The notes under the pieces are model-generated. The model made no database searches. It had not been told where the DNA came from and worked only from the letters and a program-made list of their open reading frames with translations. Source: Actinomycetospora lemnae (GTDB lineage: Bacteria; Actinomycetota; Actinomycetes; Mycobacteriales; Pseudonocardiaceae). Taken from it: a stretch of DNA of 64,000 bases. The stretch's first letter is position 1. Each line of letters begins with the position of its first letter. The stretch is taken from the NCBI RefSeq assembly GCF_028737315.1, contig NZ_JAQZAO010000008.1, positions 248,001 through 312,000 of the forward strand. Reading direction: 5' to 3'. Both the position numbers and the translations under genes were made by a program. Positions 8,305 to 16,164 of the stretch are shown piece by piece.

Positions 8305-9476
8305 GCCTCGTCGAGGCCCAGCGCGTCGAGCAGGGTGCGCAGCTTGACCCCGGTCTCGGCGAGCTCGTCGGCCGGCCGCGACGCGGGCACGATCCCCGCG
8401 CCCGCCCACAGCCGGACGCGGTCGCCCTGGACCTCGCCGCAGCGCAGCGCCATGACCCACTCGCCGTCGCCGCGGGCGTCGGTCCAGCCGACGGCGCCGG
8501 TGTAGAAGCCGCGGTCGAACGGCTCGATCTCGGTGATCGCGGTGTGGGCGGCCGCGCGCGGCACCCCGCAGACCGCGGGGGTCGGGTGGAGGGCCTGGGC
8601 GAGGTGCAGCGCCGAGGTGTCGCGGTCGGTCGCGCGGGCGCGCACGGTGGTGGACAGGTGCCAGAGGGTCGGGGTGCGGACCAGCGACGGCGCGGCGGGC
8701 ACCTCGAGGTCGTCGACGACGGGACGCAGGCGCTCGGCGACGTCGGCGACGACGAGCGCGTGCTCGTGGCGGTCCTTCGCCGACGCGAGCAGCGCCTCGC
8801 CCCGGCGGCGGTCCTCCTCGGGGTCCGACGAGCGCGCCGCCGAGCCGGCGAGCGGGTTCGCGGTGACCGTCGCGCCGCGCCGCGAGAGCAGCAGCTCCGG
8901 GCTCGCGCCGAGCAGCGTGCGCGGCGTCCCCGCGCGCTCGGGCGGGAGGTCGACGGCGAACAGGTAGCTGCGCGGGTCGCGGCGCGCGAGCTCGCGCAGC
9001 ATCGGCACCGCGTCGACCGGCCCGTCGGCGACGACCTCGAGCGCCCGGGCGAGCACCACCTTGTCCAGCCCGCCGGCCGCCATGCGCGCGAGCGCCTCGG
9101 CGACCATCGCCTCGTAGGCCGCGGGGGCGGGGATCGGGCGGGCGGTGCCGGCGACGGGCGAGCCGCCGGGGCCGGCGACGAGGACCGCGCCGAGGGGGTC
9201 GGCGCGCTCGACGTGCTCGGGGACGACGAGGTGCGCGTCCGCCGCGGGGTCGAAGGGCAGCGCGCCCACCGCGACCGCGTCGTCACCGAGGTCACGGAGG
9301 CACCGCAGGACCGCGTCGGCGTCGCCGGGGGGCAGACCGGTGAGGACGCCACGGGTGCGCAGGGAGCCGGCGGGCCCGGAGAACCAGGAGCCGCTGCCCG
9401 GGGTCCAGGAGCGGAGCAGCCGTACCGGGTCGGCGACGCCGAGCGGCGCGCGCGCAGCCGGGCTGGTGCTCGTCAC
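8301..9476 (-). CDS. menF: Isochorismate synthase (chorismate-binding enzyme)
   Basis: A 391-residue enzyme of the MenF/EntC/DhbC family, which converts chorismate to isochorismate for menaquinone or salicylate/siderophore synthesis. The chorismate-binding C-terminal domain shows [63 protein letters not shown] and an ending [18 protein letters not shown]. No menD or siderophore genes are adjacent, so the menaquinone role is inferred from the usual actinomycete setting. GTG at 9476 follows GGGAG. Confidence 0.85.
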   Translation of the reverse strand: MTSTSPAARAPLGVADPVRLLRSWTPGSGSWFSGPAGSLRTRGVLTGLPPGDADAVLRCLRDLGDDAVAVGALPFDPAADAHLVVPEHVERADPLGAVLVAGPGGSPVAGTARPIPAPAAYEAMVAEALARMAAGGLDKVVLARALEVVADGPVDAVPMLRELARRDPRSYLFAVDLPPERAGTPRTLLGASPELLLSRRGATVTANPLAGSAARSSDPEEDRRRGEALLASAKDRHEHALVVADVAERLRPVVDDLEVPAAPSLVRTPTLWHLSTTVRARATDRDTSALHLAQALHPTPAVCGVPRAAAHTAITEIEPFDRGFYTGAVGWTDARGDGEWVMALRCGEVQGDRVRLWAGAGIVPASRPADELAETGVKLRTLLDALGLDEA

Positions 9477-9645
9477 GTCTCGCTCCCGTCCGCGGGGGGC
9501 CGCTGGTGTGCAGCTCTCGGTGGCATCGTGGTCCACGGCACCGGACGGTGCCTGTCGGGCCTGTCCGGGATGTCCCGGACACCATCCACCCTCCGCTCGT
9601 GGTGACAGACGGTCCAGCCGGGGAGGGCGTGACACGCCGCACCGT

Positions 9646-9660
9646 CATACTCTGGGTATG
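9646..9660. promoter_or_regulatory. Candidate operator between menF-like and P450 genes
   Basis: Inverted repeat CATAC-TCTGG-GTATG in the divergent intergenic region, 27 nt before the P450 start. The local A+T content is raised. The cognate regulator is not identifiable in the window. Confidence 0.4.
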
Positions 9661-9686
9661 TGACGACCCAGGGGGAGGTCCCGTCC

Positions 9687-11045
9687 GTGACCACCGACCA
9701 GGCGGAGCCGCGCACCACGCCCTTGCCCCTGCCCCGCTGGCGGGCGGACCTGCGCCTGGGCTCGCGGATCGTCGCGATGCGCGCGGGCGGGCTCGCGCTG
9801 GCCGTCCGCGGCGATCCCGTCGCGCGCCTCATGCACAAGCCCTGGCGCCTCGATCCGTACCCGACCTACGCGCGCCTGCGCGCCACCGGCGCCGCGACCG
9901 GCGGGGTGGCCCGCAGCCGCACCGGCATCCGGGCCGTCGCCAGCCACGAGGCCTGCACGGCCGTGCTGCGCGACCGCCGCTTCGGCGTGCGGCTGGCGGA
10001 CGGGCGGATGCCGTTCGACCCCACCGACGACGCGAGCACCGCCTCCAGCCACGACCCCACCGACCCCGGCACGGCGCTGATCGAGCCCATCGACCTCTCC
10101 CTGCTCGGTCTCGACGCCCCCGACCACACCCGGCTGCGCCGCCTCGCCCAGCCGACGTTCGCGCCGAAGCGCCTCGCGCAGTACCGCGAGACCGCCCGCG
10201 CCGTCACCGGCCGCCTGCTCGACGCGGCCCCGACCGACGCCCCGTTCGACCTGGTCGGCGCGCTCGCCGCGCCGCTGCCGATCAGCGTCATCTCCGAGCT
10301 GCTCGCGATCCCCGACGTCGACACCCCGCGCTTCGCCGCCTGGGGCCGCGTGGTCGGTGCCGCGCTCGACGGCGTCCGCTCGGTGCGCCACGCCCACGCC
10401 CTCTCCCGCGCCACCGCGGACCTGCGGGCCCTGTTCGCCGACCTCGTCGAGCGCCGCCGCGCCGACCCGGGCGAGGACGTGATCTCGCAGCTCGTGCACG
10501 CGCTCGACGAGGGCCAGCTGACGCTCGACGAGCTGGTGTCGCTGGCACAGCTGCTGCTCATCGCCGGGTTCGAGACGACGACCAACCTCGTCGGCAACGC
10601 CGTGCGCGCGCTGCACACCTCGGGCCCGTGGGAGGACCTCGTCGCCGACCCGGCCCTCGCGGCGGGTGTCGTCGAGGAGACCCTGCGGTGGGACCCGCCG
10701 GTGCAGCTCACGGCCCGGTTCGCGCACGAGGACGTCGAGATCGGCGGGCAGCGGCTGCGCCGCGACACCGGGGTGCTCGTGCTGCTGGCGAGCGCGGGCC
10801 GCGACCCGGCCGCGCACCCGGATCCCGACCGATTCGACCCGCACCGCGAGCAGGCGACCGCACACCTCGCGTTCTCCGGCGGCGCGCACTACTGCCTCGG
10901 CGCGGCGCTGGCGCGCATGGAGGGCGAGGTGGCCCTGGAGATGCTCGCCGAGCGGCTGCCCCGCCTGCGCCCGGCCGGCCGGTTCGTGCCGCGCGTCGCG
11001 ACGGTCCTGCGCGGGCCCCGGCGCTTCGGCGTCCGCGCCGACTGA
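9687..11045 (+). CDS. Cytochrome P450
   Basis: A 452-residue bacterial P450. The I-helix motif AGFETTT is at about 293, the K-helix EETLR at 330, and the heme loop FSGGAHYCLGAAL places the thiolate at about C403. The substrate is unknown. The GTG at 9687 is chosen over one at 9660 because GGGGGAGG lies 8 nt upstream, whereas 9660 overlaps the palindrome and has no ribosome site. A VOC protein follows after 20 nt and may share the transcript. No ferredoxin gene is adjacent; the FprA/FprB reductases at 39-43 kb are possible electron donors. Confidence 0.92.
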   Translation: MTTDQAEPRTTPLPLPRWRADLRLGSRIVAMRAGGLALAVRGDPVARLMHKPWRLDPYPTYARLRATGAATGGVARSRTGIRAVASHEACTAVLRDRRFGVRLADGRMPFDPTDDASTASSHDPTDPGTALIEPIDLSLLGLDAPDHTRLRRLAQPTFAPKRLAQYRETARAVTGRLLDAAPTDAPFDLVGALAAPLPISVISELLAIPDVDTPRFAAWGRVVGAALDGVRSVRHAHALSRATADLRALFADLVERRRADPGEDVISQLVHALDEGQLTLDELVSLAQLLLIAGFETTTNLVGNAVRALHTSGPWEDLVADPALAAGVVEETLRWDPPVQLTARFAHEDVEIGGQRLRRDTGVLVLLASAGRDPAAHPDPDRFDPHREQATAHLAFSGGAHYCLGAALARMEGEVALEMLAERLPRLRPAGRFVPRVATVLRGPRRFGVRAD

Positions 11046-11065
11046 TCGCGCGCTACCGTTCCCGC

Positions 11066-11461
11066 GTGCCCGAGCTGCCCTCGATCTCCCACGTCGCGCT
11101 GTCGGTGACCGACCTCGCCACCAGCCTGCCCTGGTACCAGCGGCTGTTCGGCGTCGAGCCGGCGATGACGCTGTCCGACGGCCCGTTCGAGCGGAAGGTG
11201 TTCGCGCTGGCCGGCGGCCAGCTCTTCGGGCTCACCGCCCACCACGGCGCGCGCTCCGGCGACCGCTTCGACGTCGTCGCGCCCGGCCTCGACCACGTCG
11301 GCTTCGCCTGCGCCGACCGCGCCGAGGTCGCCGCGTGGCAGACCCACCTCGACCTCATCGGCGTCGCGCACGGCGGCGTCGTCGAGGCCGACTACGGCTG
11401 GGCCCTGTCGTTCACCGACCCCGACGGCAACGCGCTGGAGTTCTTCGCCCTCGCGTCCTGA
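11066..11461 (+). CDS. VOC family protein (glyoxalase/bleomycin-resistance fold)
   Basis: A 131-residue VOC metalloprotein: beta-alpha-beta-beta-beta halves beginning SISHVALSVTDLATSLPWYQ and GLDHVGFACADR, ending SFTDPDGNALEFFAL. Metal ligands are likely H (SHVAL), H (DHVGF) and E (LEFF). The family includes dioxygenases, glyoxalases and resistance proteins; no substrate can be assigned. GTG at 11066 lies 20 nt after the P450 stop and lacks a clear Shine-Dalgarno, so translation may depend on the upstream gene. Confidence 0.82.
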   Translation: MPELPSISHVALSVTDLATSLPWYQRLFGVEPAMTLSDGPFERKVFALAGGQLFGLTAHHGARSGDRFDVVAPGLDHVGFACADRAEVAAWQTHLDLIGVAHGGVVEADYGWALSFTDPDGNALEFFALAS

Positions 11462-11531
11462 GGCGCCCACGAGAGGGACCGGCGCACCACGACACCCCTC
11501 CCGGCCACACCCTCTCTTCGGCCAGTCCTCG

Positions 11532-11571
11532 GTTGTCGCAGGACTAGTGCGACAACGCTTCACCTGCGACA
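11532..11571. promoter_or_regulatory. Candidate metal-regulator operator upstream of cbiM
   Basis: Perfect inverted repeat GTTGTCGCA (11532-11540), 7-nt spacer, TGCGACAAC (11548-11556), with a third half-site TGCGACA at 11565-11571. It lies 80-120 nt upstream of the cobalt-transporter operon. I see no B12-box-like riboswitch core, so protein-mediated control is more likely. Confidence 0.5.
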
Positions 11572-11650
11572 CACTCGGGGACGCCACCCGACCGGGTGGC
11601 CCGCCGAGGCTGGGGGGTGACGCGTGGAGCCGCACACCGGGCTCGTCGCC

Positions 11651-12328
11651 ATGCACATGAGCGACGGGATCGTGGACGCGCCGACGTCGGTGATCTTCGG
11701 GTTCGTGGCCGTGCTCGGCCTCGCCGTGTGCGTCGCGCGCGCCCGGCGCGACCTCGACGACCGCACCGCCCCGATGGCCGGGCTCGTCGCGGCGTTCGTC
11801 TTCGCCGTCCAGATGCTGAACTTCCCGATCCTGCCCGGGGTCAGCGGGCACCTGCTCGGCGGCGCGCTCTGCGCGATCCTCGTCGGGCCCTACGTCGGCG
11901 CGATCTGCGTGTCGATCGTGCTGCTGCTCCAGGCGCTGCTCTTCGCCGACGGCGGGCTCTCCGCGCTCGGCACGAACATCACGAACATGGCCCTGCTCGG
12001 CACGTTCGTCGGCTACGGCGTGGCCGTCGCGATGCGCCGGATCGCGACGCGCAGCCGCGGCGGGCTGGTGCTGACGGCGTTCGTCGCGGCCTGGGTGAAC
12101 ACCGTCGTCGCGTCGCTGGGCTTCGTCCTCGAGTACGCGATCGGCGGCGAGGGCCTCGCGCTCGGCACCGTGATCGGGCTGATGGCGGGCTTCCACGCGC
12201 TGATCGGGATCGGCGAGGGGATCATCACCGCGCTCACCGTCGGCGCCGTCGCGTCCGTGCGCCCCGACCTCGTCTACCTGACGCGCTCCGCCGCCCCGTC
12301 GCTGACGATCAAGGGAGTCTCCGCGTGA
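11651..12328 (+). CDS. cbiM: Cobalt ECF transporter substrate-binding component CbiM
   Basis: A 225-residue membrane protein, the S component of a group I ECF transporter for Co(II) or Ni(II). The N terminus MHMSDGIVDAP matches the CbiM/NikM metal site, in which the terminal Met amine and His2 coordinate the ion; this is why the ATG at 11651 is chosen. A GTG at 11624 with a strong GGGGGTG upstream would add nine residues and is the alternative. Several hydrophobic helices follow, including the conserved HLLGGALCAILVGP. It overlaps cbiN by 4 nt in the order cbiM-N-Q-O. Confidence 0.9.
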   Translation: MHMSDGIVDAPTSVIFGFVAVLGLAVCVARARRDLDDRTAPMAGLVAAFVFAVQMLNFPILPGVSGHLLGGALCAILVGPYVGAICVSIVLLLQALLFADGGLSALGTNITNMALLGTFVGYGVAVAMRRIATRSRGGLVLTAFVAAWVNTVVASLGFVLEYAIGGEGLALGTVIGLMAGFHALIGIGEGIITALTVGAVASVRPDLVYLTRSAAPSLTIKGVSA

Positions 12329-12756
12329 CCAGCCCTGGATCGGGTCGAGCTCCGCGGCGCTCCGTCTCCCGGCTCCCCGTCGCCTTCTACGCCGGCTTCC
12401 TCGTCGTGGCCCTGCTCCTGGCCGGGGTGATGTCCTACGCCGCGAGCGGCAGCCCGGACGGCCTGGACGCGGTGACGCAGACCGGCTGCGAGCTCGACGA
12501 GGCCGGCGAGCCGGTCGGCGGGCGGTGCATCGCCCAGAACGCGGGCGAGCACGCCACCGCCGGGAGCCCGCTCGCCGACTACGCCGTCGGCGGCTCCGAG
12601 GGCACCACCGGCATCGCGGGCGTCATCGGCGTGCTCGCGACGCTCGTCGTGGCCGGCGGGCTGTTCTGGGTGCTGCGCGGGAGACGCAGCGGAACCGGGC
12701 TCGACCCGGGCGACGGGCGCGGCCTGCGCGACGAGCCCTCCAGCCGGGTCGAGTAG
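12325..12756 (+). CDS. cbiN: CbiN/PDGLE-domain component of cobalt ECF transporter
   Basis: A 143-residue protein with two transmembrane helices (about 17-38 and 94-115) flanking an extracytoplasmic loop that starts with the signature SPDGLDAV (PDGLE type). CbiN is needed with CbiM for metal loading of the ECF complex. The two loop cysteines (TGCELDE, GGRCIAQ) and the acidic tail are less usual. GTG at 12325 overlaps the cbiM stop (GTGA), and cbiQ starts 2 nt after its stop. Confidence 0.85.
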   Translation: MTSPGSGRAPRRSVSRLPVAFYAGFLVVALLLAGVMSYAASGSPDGLDAVTQTGCELDEAGEPVGGRCIAQNAGEHATAGSPLADYAVGGSEGTTGIAGVIGVLATLVVAGGLFWVLRGRRSGTGLDPGDGRGLRDEPSSRVE

Positions 12757-12758
12757 CG

Positions 12759-13523
12759 GTGGCCGCCGGACACGCGCACCCGCTCTACCGCGCCGGCGAC
12801 TCGGTGGTCCACCGGTTGCCGGCGCACGTCAAGATCGTCGTCGCCTTCCTGTTCGTGCTCGCGGTGGTGGCGACGCCGCGCGAGGCGTTCGCGGTCTTCG
12901 GGCTGCAGTTCCTGCTGCTGGTGGGCGTGTGGATCGCCGCCCGCATCCCGCCCGGCTGGCTCGCGACGCGCGCGCTGATCGAGGCGCCGTTCGTCGTGCT
13001 CGCGGTGCTGCTGCCGTTCTTCGCCGACGGCCCGCGGGTCGAGTGGTGGGGGATGTCGCTCGCGGTGGACGGCCTGCTCGCGGGCTGGAACATCCTGGTC
13101 AAGGGCACGCTGGGCGTGCTGGTGTCGGTGACGCTCGCCGCGACGACCCCGCTGCGCGACCTCGTCTCGGGGCTCTCGCGGCTGCGGGTGCCGTCGATGG
13201 TGTGCGTGATCGCGACGCTGATGCTGCGCTACCTCGAGGTGATCGTCGCCGAGGCCCGGCGGATGCGGCTGGCCCGCATCTCGCGGGGCCACGACCCGCG
13301 CTTCGCCTGGCAGCTCGGGGCGACCGTGCGCTCGGTGGGCGCGCTGTTCCTGCGCTCCTACGAGCGGGGGGAGCGCGTGCACCTGGCGATGCTGTCGCGG
13401 GGCTACACGGGGACCATGCCCGCGTTCACCACCGCGCCCGCGTCGGCGGCGACGTGGTCGGTGGCCCTCGTGCCGGCGATCGCGGCGGCCCTGCTCGCGC
13501 TGTCCGGATACTGGGTGGCGTGA
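12759..13523 (+). CDS. cbiQ: Cobalt ECF transporter T component CbiQ
   Basis: A 254-residue transmembrane coupling protein. Visible features are the N-terminal HRLPAHVKI segment, four or more hydrophobic helices, and the two Ala-Arg-Gly-type coupling motifs that contact the ATPase (EARRMRLARISRG and MLSRGYTG). It couples ATP hydrolysis by CbiO to substrate release by CbiM. The GTG at 12759 is 2 nt after the cbiN stop. Confidence 0.9.
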   Translation: MAAGHAHPLYRAGDSVVHRLPAHVKIVVAFLFVLAVVATPREAFAVFGLQFLLLVGVWIAARIPPGWLATRALIEAPFVVLAVLLPFFADGPRVEWWGMSLAVDGLLAGWNILVKGTLGVLVSVTLAATTPLRDLVSGLSRLRVPSMVCVIATLMLRYLEVIVAEARRMRLARISRGHDPRFAWQLGATVRSVGALFLRSYERGERVHLAMLSRGYTGTMPAFTTAPASAATWSVALVPAIAAALLALSGYWVA

Positions 13524-13558
13524 CCGGCAGGGAGACGGAGCGGAGCGGAGCTCGACCC

Positions 13559-14290
13559 ATGGTCGCCAGTCTCGAGGTGTCGGGCCTGGCGTTCGCCTAC
13601 CCCGACGGTCACCAGGCCCTCTTCGGCGTCGACCTGCGCATCGAGCGCGGCGAGCGCGTGGCGCTGCTGGGCCCCAACGGCGCGGGGAAGACGACGCTCG
13701 TGCTGCACCTCAACGGCGTGCACCGCGCCGGGGCCGGCACGGTGCGCGTCGGCGGGCTCGAGGTCACGCGCGAGAACGTCCAGGAGATCCGCCGGCGGGT
13801 CGGCATCGTCTTCCAGGACCCCGACGACCAGCTGTTCATGCCGACCGTCGGCGACGACGTCGCGTTCGGGCCGGCGAACTTCGGGGTCACCGAGCCGGAG
13901 CTCTCGCTGCGGGTCAAGGAGGCGCTCGACGCCGTCGGGGTCGCCGAGCTCGCCGACCGCTCCCCCATGCACCTCTCCGGCGGCCAGCGGCGCCGCGCCG
14001 CGCTGGCGACGGTGCTGGCGTGCGACCCGGAGATCCTCGTGCTCGACGAGCCGTCGACCCACCTCGACCCGGTCGCGCGCCGCGAGCTCGCGGAGGTGCT
14101 GCTCGGGCTGGAGCGGACGATGCTCATGGTCACCCACGACCTGCCCTACGCCCTGCAGCTCTGTCCGCGCTCGGTGGTGATCGACGGCGGCGTGGTGGTC
14201 GCCGACGCCCCGACCCGCGAGCTGCTCGCCGACGCGGACTTCCTCGCCGCTCACCGCCTGGAGCTGCCGTTCGGGTTCGCGCCGGGCTGA
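13559..14290 (+). CDS. cbiO: Cobalt ECF transporter ATPase CbiO
   Basis: A 243-residue ABC ATPase. Walker A is GPNGAGKTT, the Q-loop is VFQDPDDQLF (the DPDDQ form typical of ECF ATPases), the signature is LSGGQRRR, Walker B is ILVLDEP and the switch His is in MVTHDL. It powers the CbiMNQ complex. ATG at 13559 has GGAG upstream; a GTG at 13520 overlapping the cbiQ stop would add 13 residues. It ends the operon; no cobalamin-synthesis gene is adjacent. Confidence 0.9.
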   Translation: MVASLEVSGLAFAYPDGHQALFGVDLRIERGERVALLGPNGAGKTTLVLHLNGVHRAGAGTVRVGGLEVTRENVQEIRRRVGIVFQDPDDQLFMPTVGDDVAFGPANFGVTEPELSLRVKEALDAVGVAELADRSPMHLSGGQRRRAALATVLACDPEILVLDEPSTHLDPVARRELAEVLLGLERTMLMVTHDLPYALQLCPRSVVIDGGVVVADAPTRELLADADFLAAHRLELPFGFAPG

Positions 14291-14311
14291 CCCCGTGCCA
14301 CGCTCGCGGCC

Positions 14312-14743
14312 ATGGACCTCGACGACTTCCGCGAGCGCGCGGCCGGCGAGCAGTTCCTCGTCGTCGTGTCGACGGCCCGGGCGGACGGGTCGATCCAGTC
14401 GAGCGTCGTCAACGCCGGCGTGATGGACCACCCGGTGCACGGCACGCCGGTCCTGGCGCTGGTGGCGGCGGGCGGGTCGGTGAAGCTCGCGAACCTGCGC
14501 GCGCGACCGTGGACGACGATCACGGTCCGGTCCGGGTGGCGGTGGACCACGGTGGAGGGCGCCGCCGAGATCGCGGGCCCCGACGACCCGCTCGCCGGCG
14601 TCGACGACGTCCCGGCGCTGCTGCGCGAGGTCTTCGTGGCGGCCGGGGGACAGCACGACGACTGGGTCGAGTACGACGAGACCATGGCCCGCGAGCGCCG
14701 GGCCGCGGTGCTCGTCACCCCGAGCCGGGTCTACGGGGTCTAG
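14312..14743 (+). CDS. PPOX-class (flavin/F420-dependent) oxidoreductase family protein
   Basis: A 143-residue split-barrel protein: FLVVVSTARADGSIQSSVVN, then a central VLALVAAGGSVKLANLRARP and TTITVRSGWRWTTVEG, as in the pyridoxamine-5-phosphate-oxidase/F420-dependent reductase superfamily. Cofactor (FMN, F420 or heme) and substrate cannot be told from sequence. The ATG at 14312 follows the cbi operon by 21 nt but is probably functionally unrelated. The TAG stop touches the outer arm of palindrome copy 3. Confidence 0.78.
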   Translation: MDLDDFRERAAGEQFLVVVSTARADGSIQSSVVNAGVMDHPVHGTPVLALVAAGGSVKLANLRARPWTTITVRSGWRWTTVEGAAEIAGPDDPLAGVDDVPALLREVFVAAGGQHDDWVEYDETMARERRAAVLVTPSRVYGV

Positions 14744-14813
14744 GTGCGCTTCGCGCTCGTGAGCACCCTCGCGGGCCGTAGCACCGAAAGTGCTCACCTG
14801 CGCGGAGCGCACC
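14743..14813. repeat. Intergenic palindrome, GTGAGC family, copy 3 with extended outer arms
   Basis: Inner ends GTGAGCAC (14759-14766) and GTGCTCAC (14790-14797) flank a poorly paired 23-nt centre. Outside them GGTGCGCT (14743-14750) pairs with AGCGCACC (14806-14813), making a long imperfect cruciform between convergent genes. The minus-strand stop codon (14794-14796) is inside it. Confidence 0.7.
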
Positions 14814-15306
14814 AGGTGTAGGCGAGCGCCTCGTCGGGGCCCAGGCGGCGCCAGCGCTCGCGCAGGTCGCGGAGGTCGGTCAGCGCCGCGGCGACCTGCT
14901 CGGCGGTGAAGGGGGCGCGGCCGGTCTCGGTGATGCCCCAGGCCTCGTCGAGCTCCGTGACCACCACCGGGGCGCGTCGGTCGATGCCCTGCGCGAGCAC
15001 GCCGACGACGACCTCGGCGAGCCGCAGGTCCCGGGCGTGGTCCCGGCGCACGCGGTCGGACACCGTGTACCGGTCGTGGCGCGGCTTCCCGCCGATGATC
15101 TCCAGGCTGTCGAACAGCGCGCCGGCCCGGATCGAGCCCCAGAGCCCGCGCGCCATCCCGAGCGCGCGCTCGCCGAGGAGGTGGACGGCGTCGTGCGGGA
15201 CCGTGCCGGTCCGGTCGTAGGAGCGCAGCCGCAGCCGCAGGCCGTCCCCGCGGTCGATGTCCGCGAGCGATCCGCCGTCGGGGCGCCGGGTGAACGCGAC
15301 GTGCAC
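14794..15306 (-). CDS. Conserved hypothetical protein
   Basis: A 170-residue soluble protein I do not recognise. It begins VHVAFTRRPDGGSLADIDRG, has basic and acidic helices in the middle (SDRVRRDHARDLRLAEVVVG) and ends TWCAPRR. No motif points to a function. GTG at 15306; the upstream open frame is low-complexity. It follows the Clp-N gene by 31 nt on the same strand, so the two may be co-transcribed, and its stop lies in palindrome copy 3. Confidence 0.6.
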   Translation of the reverse strand: MHVAFTRRPDGGSLADIDRGDGLRLRLRSYDRTGTVPHDAVHLLGERALGMARGLWGSIRAGALFDSLEIIGGKPRHDRYTVSDRVRRDHARDLRLAEVVVGVLAQGIDRRAPVVVTELDEAWGITETGRAPFTAEQVAAALTDLRDLRERWRRLGPDEALAYTWCAPRR

Positions 15307-15337
15307 GCCGCCATCGGACCACGGGCGCGCGCCGGCC

Positions 15338-16075
15338 TCACTCCGTTTTCGGGTCCTGCGGCGCGCCGGCGAGCGAGGACAGCGTGCGCACGACGTGCCC
15401 TTCCACGGCGTCACGACCCAGCCCGAGCCCGGTGAGCGTCCCGGCGCCGTCCTCCTGCTCGAGCAGCGCGAGCAGGATGTGCTCGGTGCCGACGTAGTTG
15501 TGGCCGAGGCGCAGGGCCTGGCGGAACGTCAGCTCCAGCGCCTTCTTGCAGGCCGCGTCGAACGGGATCAGCGCCCCGATCTCCGACGCCTTCGGCGGCA
15601 GGGTGCCGACCAGGGTGCGGCGCACCGTCTCCGGCGAGACGTCGAGCGCCTTCATGGTCAGGACGGCCAGCGACTCCGGCTCGTGGAGCAGCCCGAGCGC
15701 GAGGTGGGCCGGCGTGATCTCGGCGTTGCCCGCGGAGCGGGCCTCCTCCTGGGCGGCGACGACGACGTTGCGGGCGCGCGGGGTGAAGCGTCCGAAGCCC
15801 TCCTCCATGTCGATGTCGCCGCTCGCGCCCTTGGGCACGAACCGCTTCTGGGCGGCCTGCTTCGTGACGCCCATGCGCTTGCCGATCTCGGTCCAGGACG
15901 CCCCGGAGCGTCGGGCCTGGTCGACGAAGTGGCCGATGAGGTGGTCGGCGACCTCGCCGAGGTGCTCGGCGGCGAGCACGGCGTCCTGGAGCTGCTCGAG
16001 GGTGTCGGTGTGGACCGAGGTGATCGCGTTGATGAGGTCGTCGAGTCGGACGGGGGTCGGGGACGTGTCGGCCAT
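15338..16075 (-). CDS. Clp N-terminal-domain protein with N-terminal helix-turn-helix
   Basis: A 245-residue protein without any ATPase module. Residues about 1-85 form a helical region with a helix-turn-helix-like segment (SWTEIGKRMGVTKQAAQKRF). Residues about 95-155 and 165-235 are the two Clp-N repeats (FTPRARNVVVAAQEEARSAG; GHNYVGTEHILLALLEQEDG) that in ClpC/ClpA bind adaptors or substrates. A DNA-binding domain fused to Clp-N suggests a regulator that interacts with the Clp machinery; that is inference. It is divergent from the MerR-methyltransferase gene across repeated TTGACG sites. ATG at 16075. Confidence 0.85.
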   Translation of the reverse strand: MADTSPTPVRLDDLINAITSVHTDTLEQLQDAVLAAEHLGEVADHLIGHFVDQARRSGASWTEIGKRMGVTKQAAQKRFVPKGASGDIDMEEGFGRFTPRARNVVVAAQEEARSAGNAEITPAHLALGLLHEPESLAVLTMKALDVSPETVRRTLVGTLPPKASEIGALIPFDAACKKALELTFRQALRLGHNYVGTEHILLALLEQEDGAGTLTGLGLGRDAVEGHVVRTLSSLAGAPQDPKTE

Positions 16076-16082
16076 GCGTCTA

Positions 16083-16125
16083 CCTTAGGTTGACGAACCC
16101 GGTTTTCGTCAACCTTGGATTGACG
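16083..16125. promoter_or_regulatory. Repeated TTGACG operator sites in divergent promoter
   Basis: Direct repeats CCTTAGGTTGACG (16083-16095) and CCTTGGATTGACG (16113-16125) start 30 nt apart, about three helical turns. Between them CGTCAACC (16108-16115) forms an inverted pair with GGTTGACG of the first copy. Either the Clp-N/HTH protein or the MerR fusion could bind here. Confidence 0.55.
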
Positions 16126-16164
16126 CTTGCCCCTCCCACGGTGTGAGGTCCTAGCGTCCCCGTC

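Noticed and set aside
11462-11650. Cobalamin riboswitch upstream of cbiM
   Set aside because: I could not find a convincing B12 box or the multi-helix core by eye; the inverted repeat is a better explanation, though a covariance search would be decisive.
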